This document shows positions 17,165 to 26,854 of a stretch of 64,000 nucleotides of DNA, one piece after another. The stretch is from positions 23,710 through 87,709 of the forward strand of contig JAMPGA010000004.1 of the NCBI GenBank assembly GCA_023664185.1. Reading direction: 5' to 3'. The position numbers and the translations under genes are program-made. The stretch comes from Muribaculaceae bacterium (GTDB taxonomy: Bacteria; Bacteroidota; Bacteroidia; Bacteroidales; Muribaculaceae). The first letter of the stretch is position 1; each line of letters opens with the position of its first letter. The notes beneath the pieces are model-generated. The model was given only the letters and a program-made list of their open reading frames with translations. It was not told where the DNA came from and searched no databases.

Positions 17165-18942
17165 AGCCCCTGCTACTGGTTGACAATCTCACCAAGAGCT
17201 ACGGCGACCGTCTGCTCTTTGCCGACGTCACTTTCGGTGTGAACGAAGGTGACAAAATCGGCATTATAGCCCGCAACGGTACGGGCAAATCCACTCTGCT
17301 CCGCCTTATAGCCGGTGTTGAGAGCCCCGATAGCGGCACGGTCACATTTCGTGGCGGTGTGCGTGTGGGATTTCTCTCGCAGCTGTCGGTGCTCGATCCG
17401 TCGCTCTCGCTCATGGACAATCTGCTCCCTGTGATTCCGGAGACCGACCATGATGAGTGGAACCGCGAGGACCGAGTGCGCCAGATGCTCTCGCAGCTCG
17501 GAGTCAACGATCTCACTCAACGTGTCGACACCCTTTCGGGCGGACAGCTCAAGAGGGTGGATCTGGCGCGTCTGCTCCTCTCGGCTCCCGACCTGCTCAT
17601 ACTCGACGAGCCCACCAACCATCTTGACATCTCAACCGTGGAGTGGCTCGAAAACTATCTTACACGCCAGCGCGTCACCCTGCTCATGGTGACCCACGAC
17701 CGCTATTTCCTTGACAGAGTGTGCTCCCGCATCATCGAGATAGACCAGCGGCAGATATTCACCTACGACGGTAATTTCGACTACTACATGCGCCGTCGCA
17801 CCGAGCGTCTGGAGGCTCAGGAGGCCGAGCTGGCAAGGGTGAAAAACACTCTGCGGCGCGAGCAGGAATGGATGCGCCGGCAGCCGCAGGCTCGCGCCGG
17901 AAAGGCCAAATATCGCATCGATGCCTTCTATGAGCTGAAGAAGCGGGCATCGGTGTCGTATGACGATCGTTCCATCGACCCTACGGATGTGCGCTCATCG
18001 TATATCGGCTCAAAGATTTTTGAGGCCGAGGGCATATGCAAACGCTTCGGCGACAAGGTGATACTCGACAATTTCACCTATACCTTTGCCCGCAGGGAGA
18101 AGGTGGGCATAGTGGGAGAGAACGGTGTGGGCAAATCTACCTTTATTAAGATGCTCCAAGGTCTGGTTCCGCAGGACTCAGGAGAATGGAATGTGGGTGA
18201 GACCGTGAGGTTTGGCTACTACTCGCAGGAGGGAATCAACCTGCCTGAGGGGAAAAAGGTGATAGACGCCATTACCGACATCACCGATGATATTGTGCTC
18301 GACGGCACTTCGCGATACACACCGATGCAGTTTCTCAATCGTTTTCTGTTCTCCCCGGCCGACCAGCAGAAATATATCTCGACGCTGAGCGGTGGCGAAC
18401 GTCGTCGGCTTAATCTGGCGGCTGTGCTTGTGAGGCAGCCCAATTTCCTCATACTCGACGAGCCCACCAACGACCTTGACATACCCACACTGGCCATACT
18501 TGAGGAGTATCTGTGCGAATTCAAGGGGTGTGTTATCGTTATATCCCACGACCGTCATTTCCTGGATTCGGTGGTCGACCATCTATTTGTCATGGAGGGT
18601 GGGGGAGTGATACGCGATTTCCCTGGCTCATACTCGGACTATCGCGAATGGCTCAAGGCTCGCCGCGCAGCCGAGGCAGCCGAGGCCGCGCCCCGCAAAG
18701 AGCCTCAGGCGCGCCGTACCCAGGAGAGGCCGGCTCGACTCTCGTTCAAGGAACGCAAGGAGCTGGAAGCTCTTACAGTCGATATAGACAATCTCACGGT
18801 CGAGAAGGGCGCCCTCGAGGAGCAGTTTAACACCGGCAGCGTTGAGGGCGATTATGCCGAGGCCGCACGCCGCTATGAGGAAATAAAGACGCTGCTCGAC
18901 GAGAAGGAGCTGCGGTGGCTTGAACTATCGGAACGCGAATGA
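17161..18942 (+). CDS. ABC-F family ATPase, Uup-like
   Basis: A 593-residue soluble protein with two ABC cassettes and no membrane domain. Cassette 1: Walker A GRNGTGKST-like (ARNGTGKST), signature LSGGQLKR, Walker B LLILDEPTNHLD. Cassette 2: GENGVGKST, LSGGERRR, FLILDEPTNDLD. A basic, Ala-rich linker and a C-terminal coiled coil (about residues 525-593) resemble Uup. ABC-F proteins act on ribosomes, and Uup-type members affect ribosome function and DNA stability. The start overlaps the COG0523 stop. Confidence 0.9.
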   Translation: MKPLLLVDNLTKSYGDRLLFADVTFGVNEGDKIGIIARNGTGKSTLLRLIAGVESPDSGTVTFRGGVRVGFLSQLSVLDPSLSLMDNLLPVIPETDHDEWNREDRVRQMLSQLGVNDLTQRVDTLSGGQLKRVDLARLLLSAPDLLILDEPTNHLDISTVEWLENYLTRQRVTLLMVTHDRYFLDRVCSRIIEIDQRQIFTYDGNFDYYMRRRTERLEAQEAELARVKNTLRREQEWMRRQPQARAGKAKYRIDAFYELKKRASVSYDDRSIDPTDVRSSYIGSKIFEAEGICKRFGDKVILDNFTYTFARREKVGIVGENGVGKSTFIKMLQGLVPQDSGEWNVGETVRFGYYSQEGINLPEGKKVIDAITDITDDIVLDGTSRYTPMQFLNRFLFSPADQQKYISTLSGGERRRLNLAAVLVRQPNFLILDEPTNDLDIPTLAILEEYLCEFKGCVIVISHDRHFLDSVVDHLFVMEGGGVIRDFPGSYSDYREWLKARRAAEAAEAAPRKEPQARRTQERPARLSFKERKELEALTVDIDNLTVEKGALEEQFNTGSVEGDYAEAARRYEEIKTLLDEKELRWLELSERE

Positions 18943-20156
18943 TGGAAAATATCACGTATTTCACTCTTCCCACAGGCCTGAGGGTGGTGAGTATTCACCG
19001 TCCCGGGTCGGTGGTGGGTCATTGCGGAGTGGTGGTTAATGCCGGCAGCCGCGATGAGACGGACTGCACTGAGGGAGTGGCTCACTTTGTGGAGCACACT
19101 ATCTTCAAGGGCACCCACCGTCGTCGTGGTTGGCATATACTCAACCGCATGGAGACCGTTGGCGGCGAGTTGAACGCCTATACCACCAAAGAGGAGACTG
19201 TGGTCTATTCCACTTATCCGGCAGGAAATACAGCCAGGGCGGTTGAGCTGATAGCCGACCTGGTGGAAAATTCAATCTTCCCGGCTTCCGAGCTTGAAAA
19301 GGAGAGGGCTGTAGTGGAGGATGAGATAGATACCTATCTTGATATTCCACAGGATGGAATTTTTGACGACTACGACGAGTTGGCCTTCAGCGGCTCGTCG
19401 CTGGCTCATCCCATCCTGGGCACACGCCAGAGCCTTCAAGGTCTTAGTTCGGAAGTGTGTCGCAGCTGGATAGAGGATTGCTATACCCCCTCGCGCATGG
19501 TGCTCTTCCACTCCGGCGCCGAGACCCCGGCTCAGATACGCCGTCTGGCCGAGCGGTGTTTCTCAACACTTGTCAGAGCCGGTAAGCCTCTCGATCGCAC
19601 TCTACCGCCACGGGTGGAGCCGTTTGTCAAAACCATCGACCGCTCCACTCATCAGTCTCACACAGTGATGGGAGCTCGTGTTGGTGGCATTTCCTCGGCT
19701 GACAGATGGGCTTTGGCTCTCCTCACCAACATACTTGGGGGTCCGGGCATGAACTCGCTGCTAAACGTGGCTCTGCGCGAGCGTCGCGGTCTGGTCTATT
19801 CGATAGATGCATCCACATCTCTGCTCACTGACTGCGGCCTCTTCACCATCTATTTCGGATGCGACCCCTCTGACACACAGCGGTGTGTGGGGCTTGTGGA
19901 TCGGACCATAGGTCAGCTGGCCGAAACTCCTATGACACAACGCAAGCTCGAGGCAGTCAAGCGTCAGTATCTGGGTCAGATGATGGTGTCGTCGGTAAAT
20001 ACCGAGCAGGAAATACTCTCAGTGTCGCGGGCCACACTCCACCGCGGGCGCGCCCTTACGCCGGCCGAAATCCGCCAGTCCATTCTGGATGTGAATGCCG
20101 AGCAATTATCTGAAACAGCGGCGGCTTTATCTCTCTCTCGCCTCACCATTATTTGA
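18939..20156 (+). CDS. M16 family zinc metallopeptidase
   Basis: A 405-residue single-chain M16 (pitrilysin/processing-peptidase) enzyme. The inverted zinc motif HFVEH is at residues 49-53, with the downstream Glu likely in ERAVVEDEI. A second M16 lobe follows from about residue 220. There is no signal peptide, so it is likely cytoplasmic or acts on imported or leader peptides. It overlaps the ABC-F stop (ATGA) and ends the run that began with GT2. Confidence 0.88.
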   Translation: MMENITYFTLPTGLRVVSIHRPGSVVGHCGVVVNAGSRDETDCTEGVAHFVEHTIFKGTHRRRGWHILNRMETVGGELNAYTTKEETVVYSTYPAGNTARAVELIADLVENSIFPASELEKERAVVEDEIDTYLDIPQDGIFDDYDELAFSGSSLAHPILGTRQSLQGLSSEVCRSWIEDCYTPSRMVLFHSGAETPAQIRRLAERCFSTLVRAGKPLDRTLPPRVEPFVKTIDRSTHQSHTVMGARVGGISSADRWALALLTNILGGPGMNSLLNVALRERRGLVYSIDASTSLLTDCGLFTIYFGCDPSDTQRCVGLVDRTIGQLAETPMTQRKLEAVKRQYLGQMMVSSVNTEQEILSVSRATLHRGRALTPAEIRQSILDVNAEQLSETAAALSLSRLTII

Positions 20157-20172
20157 TAAAAAAGGTTAACGG

Positions 20173-20195
20173 CCTGCATGGAGCAGGAAATTTTT
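20173..20195 (+). terminator. Short hairpin with T tract after the M16 gene
   Basis: A 5-bp stem CCTGC/GCAGG (20173-20177 with 20183-20187) is followed by AAATTTTT. It is weak but well placed, 17 bp after the M16 stop and before a new promoter-like TAACTTG at 20198. Confidence 0.45.
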
Positions 20196-20227
20196 GCTAA
20201 CTTGCGTATTGATTTTTTGTGTAACCT

Positions 20228-20806
20228 ATGAAAATCTATCTACGCTTGTTGCTTATAGCTGTGTCCTGTGTGGCCATGGCCTCATGCTCCACTTACAGAG
20301 AAACCCACTCGGATAAATACTCCATATGCGGGCCTCAGGAGGTGGATACGGAGGCGATGTATAGGTTTGTCAAGTCGCGCAACCCAAAGTTTGACCGTCG
20401 CATAGCCAAAGCCTTCAGCGAAGTGGGGCGGCGATATGGAATAAGGGGCGATGTGGCTCTCTGCCAGGCCATACTGGAGACCGGCTGGTTTAAGTTTGAC
20501 AACGGTACAGCCGTGAAGCCCAGCCAGCACAACTATTGCGGCATGGGGGTGAAAAAGCGTGGTGAGCGGGGTGCCTCGTTTGCCAGTATAGAGGAGGGTG
20601 TCACAGCCATGATGCAGCATCTCTATGCCTATTCTTCCACTCAGCCTCTGCCGCGGGGCGAAAAGCTGATGGATCCACGCTTCAAACTGGTGAAACGGGG
20701 CTCGGCTCCGACGTGGCATTCTCTGTCGGGCCGGTGGGCCGCGAATCCAAGCTATGGCAGCGGCATACTGGACTTATATTCGAAAATGAAAAAATTCAAG
20801 CAATGA
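20228..20806 (+). CDS. Glucosaminidase-domain lipoprotein (peptidoglycan hydrolase)
   Basis: A 192-residue envelope protein. A lipoprotein signal ends in VAMASC (Cys20). The glucosaminidase/FlgJ-like domain has the likely catalytic Glu84 in QAILETGWFKF, then QHNYCGMGVKKRG. It probably cleaves the glycan chains of peptidoglycan. A degenerate promoter core TAACTTG lies at 20198-20204. The stop overlaps the start of the helicase gene by ATGA. Confidence 0.85.
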   Translation: MKIYLRLLLIAVSCVAMASCSTYRETHSDKYSICGPQEVDTEAMYRFVKSRNPKFDRRIAKAFSEVGRRYGIRGDVALCQAILETGWFKFDNGTAVKPSQHNYCGMGVKKRGERGASFASIEEGVTAMMQHLYAYSSTQPLPRGEKLMDPRFKLVKRGSAPTWHSLSGRWAANPSYGSGILDLYSKMKKFKQ

Positions 20807-22122
20807 AGCAGCAAATCATCATAGACAATATACTCTCACGCCACGGTGTGAGCCAGCTCAACCCGATGCAGAAACGCATGTCGGAAATACGTACCTCCGG
20901 ACTGTACACACTGCTTGCCCCCACCGGCTCGGGCAAGACACTGGCATTCTCCATCCCTCTGCTCAAGTCGCTCAAGCTCCCCGACGGGCGTACTCAAGCA
21001 GTGGTGATAGCCCCCTCGCGCGAGCTTGTGATACAGATTTATGATGTGATCCGCCCCATAGCCACGGGCTACAAGACGGTGGCATTTTACGGCGGTCATT
21101 CCATGCAGGAGGAGACTTCGTCGCTCGCGGTGGTGCCTGATATTATCATAGCCACCCCCGGGCGCCTGCTCGATCATCTGCGCCGCTCCACTCTCGACCT
21201 CTCGGGAGTGCATACGCTGGTGCTCGACGAATATGACAAGGCCCTGGAGCTGGGTTTTGCCGACGAGATGAAGCGTGTGTGCAAGCGCCTCACCGGGCTG
21301 GGACTGGTTATACTCACCTCGGCCACCCCGCTCATGGAGCTTCCCGACTATCTGCCTACAATGCCCAGTCAGGTGATAGACTATACAGAGCGTCAGAGCT
21401 CTCCGCGCCAGCGCATGCAGGTGGTGAGAGTTGAATCGCAGTCGCGCGACAAGCTTCAGACCCTCATAGATCTGCTCCGGTCCATACCCAATGGCCGTAT
21501 CATGGTATTTGCCAACCATCGCGAAAGCGCTGAGCGTATACACGATGCACTGGTAAAGGCCGGGCTGCCCGCCGGGCTGTATCACGGTGGCCTCGATCAG
21601 AACGACCGCGAAAACGCCATCACGCTTCTGGCCAACGGCACCACTCCCATACTTGTGTCGACTGACTTGGGTTCGCGCGGACTGGATATCCCCGAACTCT
21701 CGGCTGTGATACACTATCATATGCCCGTGTCCGAGCAGGCATGGACACACCGAAACGGTCGCACGGCACGCCAGACAGCCGATGGCACTGTATATGTGAT
21801 AGCCTCAGAGGCCGACGATATTCCCGAATACATCACCACCGACCGCGATTATATCCCTTCAGGAAAATCGGATACACCCATCCACAGCGATGTGGCCACA
21901 CTATATTTTAATGTGGGCAAGAAGGAAAAGATTTCGAGAGGCGATATAGTGGGCTTCCTGATAGCCAAAGGTGAGCTCGATGCAAAGGAGATAGGCACCA
22001 TCACGCTGCGCGACCACTCGGCGCTTGTGGCAGTGCCCCGCAATAAGGCCCGCACGTTGGTGTCGCGCCTGGCGCCTCACCGCATCAAGAATACCCGCGC
22101 CCGCATTTCGCTTATGGAATAA
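20803..22122 (+). CDS. DEAD-box-type RNA helicase with DbpA-like RNA-binding domain
   Basis: A 439-residue helicase. Motif I is PTGSGKT, motif II is DEYD in place of DEAD, motif III is SAT, and motif VI is HRNGRTAR. The C-terminal 75 residues (TLYFNVGKKEKISRGDIVGF onward) match the DbpA RNA-binding domain, which in E. coli DbpA targets 23S rRNA. A ribosome-assembly role is inferred. The ATG at 20803 overlaps the upstream stop; a longer in-frame reading from 20713 would run back through the lipoprotein gene and is rejected. Confidence 0.88.
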   Translation: MKQQIIIDNILSRHGVSQLNPMQKRMSEIRTSGLYTLLAPTGSGKTLAFSIPLLKSLKLPDGRTQAVVIAPSRELVIQIYDVIRPIATGYKTVAFYGGHSMQEETSSLAVVPDIIIATPGRLLDHLRRSTLDLSGVHTLVLDEYDKALELGFADEMKRVCKRLTGLGLVILTSATPLMELPDYLPTMPSQVIDYTERQSSPRQRMQVVRVESQSRDKLQTLIDLLRSIPNGRIMVFANHRESAERIHDALVKAGLPAGLYHGGLDQNDRENAITLLANGTTPILVSTDLGSRGLDIPELSAVIHYHMPVSEQAWTHRNGRTARQTADGTVYVIASEADDIPEYITTDRDYIPSGKSDTPIHSDVATLYFNVGKKEKISRGDIVGFLIAKGELDAKEIGTITLRDHSALVAVPRNKARTLVSRLAPHRIKNTRARISLME

Positions 22123-22156
22123 TGCGTGAACAGTAGCAAATTCGGAATATTTTGTG

Positions 22157-22164
22157 TAATTTTG
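22157..22164 (+). promoter_or_regulatory. Promoter -7 box of pyrB operon
   Basis: TAATTTTG, an exact TAnnTTTG core, 26 bp before the pyrB ATG. Confidence 0.6.
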
Positions 22165-22190
22165 CAGAACAATCACCACATTTCACTGCA

Positions 22191-23105
22191 ATGAACACAA
22201 AAAGTCTTGTATCGATAAGCGACCTGAGTCGCGAGGAGATACTGAGCCTGCTTGAGACAGCCCGTCTCTTTGAGGCCAATCCCAACCGGCGGCTGCTTGA
22301 AGGGAAGGTTGTGGCCACGCTCTTCTTTGAACCCTCCACGCGCACACGCCTGAGTTTCGAAACCGCCGTCAATCGTCTTGGGGGTCGGGTGATAGGCTTC
22401 TCCGATGCCTCAAACACATCGACATCGAAGGGTGAAACCCTCAAGGACACCATCAAGATGGTAAGCAATTATGCCGACCTCATAGTGATGCGTCATTTTC
22501 TGGAAGGCGCGGCTCTGTATGCCACGGAGGTTACCGACATTCCCATAATCAATGCCGGCGACGGTGCCCACCAGCACCCATCGCAGACTATGCTCGACCT
22601 TTATTCGATCTACAAGACTCAGGGACGCCTGGAGAATCTCACCATCACGCTTGTGGGCGATCTGAAATACGGACGTACCGTCCACTCGCTGCTCATGGCC
22701 ATGCGCTGGTTCAACCCCACATTCCGCTTTGTGGCCTGCAAGGAGCTGGATATGCCGGAAGAATATAAGAAGTTCTGTCGTGAAAACGGCATACGCTATA
22801 CCGAGCATACCGACTTCTCGCCCGAGGTGATAAACACCAGCGACATCATCTATATGACCCGTGTGCAGCGCGAGCGCTTTGCCGACATCATGGAGTATGA
22901 GCGTGTGAAGGATCTCTACAATCTCAACAACGCCATGCTTGCCGATGCCCCCGAGCATCTGCGCATACTCCACCCGCTGCCACGCGTAAATGAAATATCG
23001 CAGGATGTCGACGACAATCCCCGCGCCTATTATTTCGAACAGGCACGCAACGGTCTTTATGCCCGTCAGGCCTTGATCTGCCGTTCGCTCGGCATCGATG
23101 TTTAA
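22191..23105 (+). CDS. pyrB: Aspartate carbamoyltransferase catalytic subunit
   Basis: A 304-residue enzyme that condenses carbamoyl phosphate and aspartate in pyrimidine synthesis. The carbamoyl-phosphate motif STRTRLSFE and the late HPLPRVNEI are present. The ATG at 22191 follows the promoter core at a normal distance; an in-frame ATG at 22152 lies upstream of the core and is not used. It is followed after 23 bp by pyrI. Confidence 0.95.
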   Translation: MNTKSLVSISDLSREEILSLLETARLFEANPNRRLLEGKVVATLFFEPSTRTRLSFETAVNRLGGRVIGFSDASNTSTSKGETLKDTIKMVSNYADLIVMRHFLEGAALYATEVTDIPIINAGDGAHQHPSQTMLDLYSIYKTQGRLENLTITLVGDLKYGRTVHSLLMAMRWFNPTFRFVACKELDMPEEYKKFCRENGIRYTEHTDFSPEVINTSDIIYMTRVQRERFADIMEYERVKDLYNLNNAMLADAPEHLRILHPLPRVNEISQDVDDNPRAYYFEQARNGLYARQALICRSLGIDV

Positions 23106-23128
23106 CCACTCAAATAACTACAGCAACG

Positions 23129-23590
23129 ATGAACGAATCAAAAGCCTCTCTTGCAGTGGCAGCTCTGCGCAATGGCACCGTGATAGACCATATCCCCTCG
23201 TCAGTGCTTTTCAAGGCCGTGAGGATTCTGGGTATTGAAAATATAGGCAGTGCTGTGACTATAGGCAATAACCTTGACTCAAAGAAACTTGGTAACAAGG
23301 GTATTATAAAGGTGGCCGATGTGTTTTTCCCCGAGACAGTGCTCAACCGTATTGCTCTTATAGCTCCATCGGCCGTCGTAAACATCATACGCGACTATGA
23401 GGTGGTGGAGAAGTTTCCTGTGACACTGCCCGACACTATCGTGGGGCTGGTGAAATGTGGCAACCCCAAATGTATCACCAACAATGAGCCCATGCGTACA
23501 CGCTTCCATGTCACTGACCGCGAGGATGTCACCATAGCGTGTCACTACTGTTCGCACACAGTGAAGAGCACGGACGCACAGATAATATGA
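23129..23590 (+). CDS. pyrI: Aspartate carbamoyltransferase regulatory subunit
   Basis: A 153-residue PyrI. The C-terminal zinc domain carries CGNPKC and CHYC, the four cysteines that bind zinc and dock the catalytic trimers. Its presence suggests an allosteric ATCase of the E. coli type, regulated by nucleotides. The stop overlaps the next start by ATGA. Confidence 0.95.
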   Translation: MNESKASLAVAALRNGTVIDHIPSSVLFKAVRILGIENIGSAVTIGNNLDSKKLGNKGIIKVADVFFPETVLNRIALIAPSAVVNIIRDYEVVEKFPVTLPDTIVGLVKCGNPKCITNNEPMRTRFHVTDREDVTIACHYCSHTVKSTDAQII

Positions 23591-24153
23591 GCAAAGTATC
23601 CTGGAAACCCGGTACACAGATCTACCCCCTTCCGGCCGTGCTGGTGACGTGTGGCGACCGCAATGTCTCTAACATGCTCACAGTGGCTTGGACAGGAACA
23701 ATATGCACCAATCCGCCGATGTGCTACATTTCGGTACGTCCTGAGCGCCACAGCTACGAAATGATAAAACGCCACATGGAGTTTACCATCAACCTCACCA
23801 CAGCCTCCATGGCCCGCGCGACAGACTGGGCCGGAGTGCGTTCGGGAGTCGAGTATGACAAATGGCAGGAGACGGGGTTGACACCGGTGGCCGGACAGGC
23901 AGTGGCGTGTCCACACATAGCCGAGTCGCCCCTGAGTATAGAGTGCAGAGTTAAGGAGGTGATGCGTCTGGGAAGCCATGATATGTTTATAGCTGATGTG
24001 GTCAATGTGCTGGCCGACGAGGAGCTCATCGACCCCGCGACAGGCGCTTTCGACCTGGCTTCGGCAGGGCTAATCAACTACTCTCATGGCCATTATTTCG
24101 AACAGGGCGCCGAGATAGGGCGCTTCGGATGGTCGGTAAAGAAGAAAAATTAA
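23587..24153 (+). CDS. Flavin reductase family protein
   Basis: A 188-residue FMN-binding split-barrel protein of the flavin reductase-like family (PLPAVLVTCGDRNVSNMLTVAW and CTNPPMCYISVRPERHSYEMI are typical). The precise reaction is unknown. The ATG at 23587 overlaps the pyrI stop, so the two are coupled. An earlier in-frame ATG inside pyrI (23539) is rejected. It is 12 bp upstream of glyA. Confidence 0.85.
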   Translation: MSKVSWKPGTQIYPLPAVLVTCGDRNVSNMLTVAWTGTICTNPPMCYISVRPERHSYEMIKRHMEFTINLTTASMARATDWAGVRSGVEYDKWQETGLTPVAGQAVACPHIAESPLSIECRVKEVMRLGSHDMFIADVVNVLADEELIDPATGAFDLASAGLINYSHGHYFEQGAEIGRFGWSVKKKN

Positions 24154-24165
24154 TATTAATATACA

Positions 24166-25446
24166 ATGGAAAAAGACACCACAGTATTTGACATCATCGA
24201 GCGTGAGCATCAGCGCCAGAAGAAAGGCATCGAGCTCATAGCCTCAGAGAACTTTGTGAGCGACGAAGTAATGCGCGCCATGGGTTCATGTCTCACTAAC
24301 AAGTATGCCGAGGGTTATCCCGGTCATCGCTATTATGGCGGTTGCGAGGTGGTTGACGAGATGGAGGCCCTGGCCATTGAGCGCCTCAAGAAGCTCTTCG
24401 GCGCCGAGTGGGCCAATGTGCAGCCCCACTCAGGTGCACAGGCCAATATGGCCGTGTTCATGGCATGCCTCAAACCCGGCGACAAGTTTCTGGGTCTCAA
24501 TCTGAGCCACGGCGGTCACCTGTCGCACGGAAGCCCCGTCAACTTCTCGGGTCTCATGTTTCATGCGCTCGAATATAATGTGGACAAGGATACCGGCCTG
24601 ATTGACTACGACCAAATGGAAGAGGTGGCACGCCGCGAGCGCCCGCGACTCATCATCGGAGGTGCCAGTGCCTACAGCCGTGAGTGGGATTATGCCCGCA
24701 TGCGCCGTCTGGCCGATGAGATCGGTGCGATACTGCTGATCGATATGGCACACCCCGCCGGACTTATTGCCGCAGGCCTTCTGGACAACCCCGTGAAATA
24801 TGCCCACATCGTCACCACTACCACCCACAAAACACTGCGCGGACCTCGTGGCGGCGTGATCATGATGGGTAAGGACTTTGAGAATCCCTGGGGCAAGAAG
24901 ACACCCAAGGGTGTGACCCGCATGATGTCGTCGCTGCTCGATTCTGCAGTGTTCCCCGGAGTTCAGGGCGGCCCGCTGGAGCATGTCATCGCCGCCAAGG
25001 CCGTAGCTTTCGGCGAGGCTCTGAAGCCCGAGTTCAAGGAATATCAGATACAGGTGCAGAAGAATGCCAAGGCTCTGGCCGACGCTCTGATTGCCAAGGG
25101 ATACAAGATTGTATCGGGTGGCACCGACAACCACTGCATCCTGGTGGACCTCCGCACCAAGTTCCCCGAGCTGACCGGCAAGGTGGCCGAAAAGGCTCTT
25201 GTAGAGGCCGACATCACCGCCAACAAGAACATGGTGCCCTTCGACACCCGTTCACCCTTCCAAACCTCAGGCATCCGCCTGGGCACTCCTGCCATCACCA
25301 CACGCGGCGCCAAGGAGCCGCTCATGGCCGAGATTGCCGAGATGATTGACACTGTGCTCAGCAGCCCCGAAGATCCAGCTGTGATTGCCGCCGTGCGCGA
25401 GCGCGTCAACAAGACTATGGAGTCATACCCGATGTTTGCTTATTGA
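24166..25446 (+). CDS. glyA: Serine hydroxymethyltransferase
   Basis: A 426-residue PLP enzyme that interconverts serine and glycine with tetrahydrofolate, supplying one-carbon units for purine and thymidylate synthesis. The PLP lysine motif is [15 protein letters not shown]. The N-terminal stretch [20 protein letters not shown] and [15 protein letters not shown] are characteristic, and the length is typical. It is the last gene of the pyrB operon, before a strong terminator. Confidence 0.96.
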   Translation: MEKDTTVFDIIEREHQRQKKGIELIASENFVSDEVMRAMGSCLTNKYAEGYPGHRYYGGCEVVDEMEALAIERLKKLFGAEWANVQPHSGAQANMAVFMACLKPGDKFLGLNLSHGGHLSHGSPVNFSGLMFHALEYNVDKDTGLIDYDQMEEVARRERPRLIIGGASAYSREWDYARMRRLADEIGAILLIDMAHPAGLIAAGLLDNPVKYAHIVTTTTHKTLRGPRGGVIMMGKDFENPWGKKTPKGVTRMMSSLLDSAVFPGVQGGPLEHVIAAKAVAFGEALKPEFKEYQIQVQKNAKALADALIAKGYKIVSGGTDNHCILVDLRTKFPELTGKVAEKALVEADITANKNMVPFDTRSPFQTSGIRLGTPAITTRGAKEPLMAEIAEMIDTVLSSPEDPAVIAAVRERVNKTMESYPMFAY

Positions 25447-25468
25447 TATACAAAATAGTCGTTACATT

Positions 25469-25504
25469 AAACCGGCGCTCTCTGAATGCAGGGAGCGCCG
25501 GTTT
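25469..25504 (+). terminator. Strong hairpin after glyA
   Basis: A 12-bp perfect stem (25469-25480 with 25493-25504, core ACCGGCGCTC/GAGCGCCGGT) with a 12-nt loop. The T tract after it is short (TTTG). It also lies between convergent genes and may serve both. Confidence 0.7.
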
Positions 25505-25524
25505 GTGTGAGTGGGGACAGGCTC

Positions 25525-25953
25525 TTAGCGCAGACGGTCGTAAGAGCGCAGCAGCTTCATATCCTTGTTAATGCCTGAGATGGCCAGGAGTTCGAGCACT
25601 ATGGTGAGAGGCAGAAGTATGTCCCACACCGAGAAATGTGCGTCGAGGCTTTCGGCTTCAGCCTGTTTGTAGAGCGCGAAGCACACCACGGCGGCAGTGG
25701 CCAGTGTGAGCATGAGGCAAATTATCAGCACAGTGCGCTGCAGGGGCAGGTTGCGATAGAGGAAGAGGTCGGTGAGCAGGAGTATCACAATGGCGCCTGT
25801 GGGGATGAGCACGCCATATTCGCTCATGGTGTAAAGTGCCACCGAGGTGCCCTCCTCAAGATGTACCACCTCGCCATAGGGCACTATCAGGAATATAGCC
25901 ATAGCTATGATAGACAGAAAGATGTAGACTGATTGAATGCGTTGGATCTGCAT
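25525..25953 (-). CDS. DUF4293 family four-helix membrane protein
   Basis: A 142-residue protein with four predicted membrane helices, an opening MQIQRIQSVYIFLS and a basic C-terminus, matching the Bacteroidota-specific DUF4293 family. The function is unknown. It is a monocistronic gene, convergent with glyA and divergent from surE. Confidence 0.8.
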   Translation of the reverse strand: MQIQRIQSVYIFLSIIAMAIFLIVPYGEVVHLEEGTSVALYTMSEYGVLIPTGAIVILLLTDLFLYRNLPLQRTVLIICLMLTLATAAVVCFALYKQAEAESLDAHFSVWDILLPLTIVLELLAISGINKDMKLLRSYDRLR

Positions 25954-26047
25954 GTCTGACGAATTATTTTAAGGGTTATACGATGAAATTTTGTCAAAAG
26001 TACTAAAATTTTAACAATCGCCAACCCGAATAGTTGGCAAATTGTTG

Positions 26048-26055
26048 TAAATTTG
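26048..26055 (+). promoter_or_regulatory. Promoter -7 box of surE
   Basis: TAAATTTG, an exact TAnnTTTG core, 25 bp before the surE ATG. Confidence 0.55.
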
Positions 26056-26080
26056 TAAAAAGATTTTTTGAGTTTCCGAT

Positions 26081-26854
26081 ATGTCTGATAAACGTCCGTT
26101 AATATTAGTCACCAACGACGATGGTGTGCAGGCACGCGGGTTGGCCGAACTTGTAGGAATAGCCTCCAAGCTTGGCGACGTCATAGCCGTGGCCCCAGCG
26201 CAGCATCAGTCGGCCAAATCGTCGGCACTGACCGTCGATGGCCCTCTGCAGATAAACGAATGCGACCCCATAGGGGATGCAAAAGTGTATAGCGTGACAG
26301 GCACTCCGGTAGATTGTGTGAAGCTGGCTCTTCATGCCATCCTCGACCGCAAGCTCGATATGCTCCTTTCTGGTATAAATCATGGCTCCAACGCAGCCGT
26401 CAACAATATTTATTCGGGCACGATGGGCGCTGCGATGGAGGGGTGTATAGTGGGTGTGCCGTCGGTAGGTTTCTCCATTCTCACCCACAACAGCGGAGCC
26501 GATTTCTCGGGCATACTCGATATGATCGAGACGATAGCCGGCCGTGTGCTCCGCTCCGGACTCCCTGCCGGTATATGCCTCAATGTCAACTTCCCGAAAG
26601 ACTGTGTCCCTGCCGGGCTTAAATGCGTTAGGGCAGCCGGCGGATACTGGACCGAGGAGTATGCCGACTATGCCCGCCCATCAGGTAAGCCCTTCTACTG
26701 GCTCACAGGTAAATATCACAACACCGAGCCCGACGACCCCGCCACCGATGAGTATTGGCTTGACAGGGGCTGGGCCACTGTAGTGCCAATCAGACCCGAC
26801 CAGACTGCGAGAGATATGATCGGGACAATAGACGAACTCTTACTCTCTAAATGA
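26081..26854 (+). CDS. surE: 5'/3'-nucleotidase SurE
   Basis: A 257-residue metal-dependent nucleotidase acting on nucleoside monophosphates. The metal-binding LVTNDDGVQARG is at the N-terminus, and SGINHGSNAAVNNIYSGTMGAAMEG follows. The length is typical. The stop overlaps the dacB start (ATGATG). Confidence 0.93.
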   Translation: MSDKRPLILVTNDDGVQARGLAELVGIASKLGDVIAVAPAQHQSAKSSALTVDGPLQINECDPIGDAKVYSVTGTPVDCVKLALHAILDRKLDMLLSGINHGSNAAVNNIYSGTMGAAMEGCIVGVPSVGFSILTHNSGADFSGILDMIETIAGRVLRSGLPAGICLNVNFPKDCVPAGLKCVRAAGGYWTEEYADYARPSGKPFYWLTGKYHNTEPDDPATDEYWLDRGWATVVPIRPDQTARDMIGTIDELLLSK

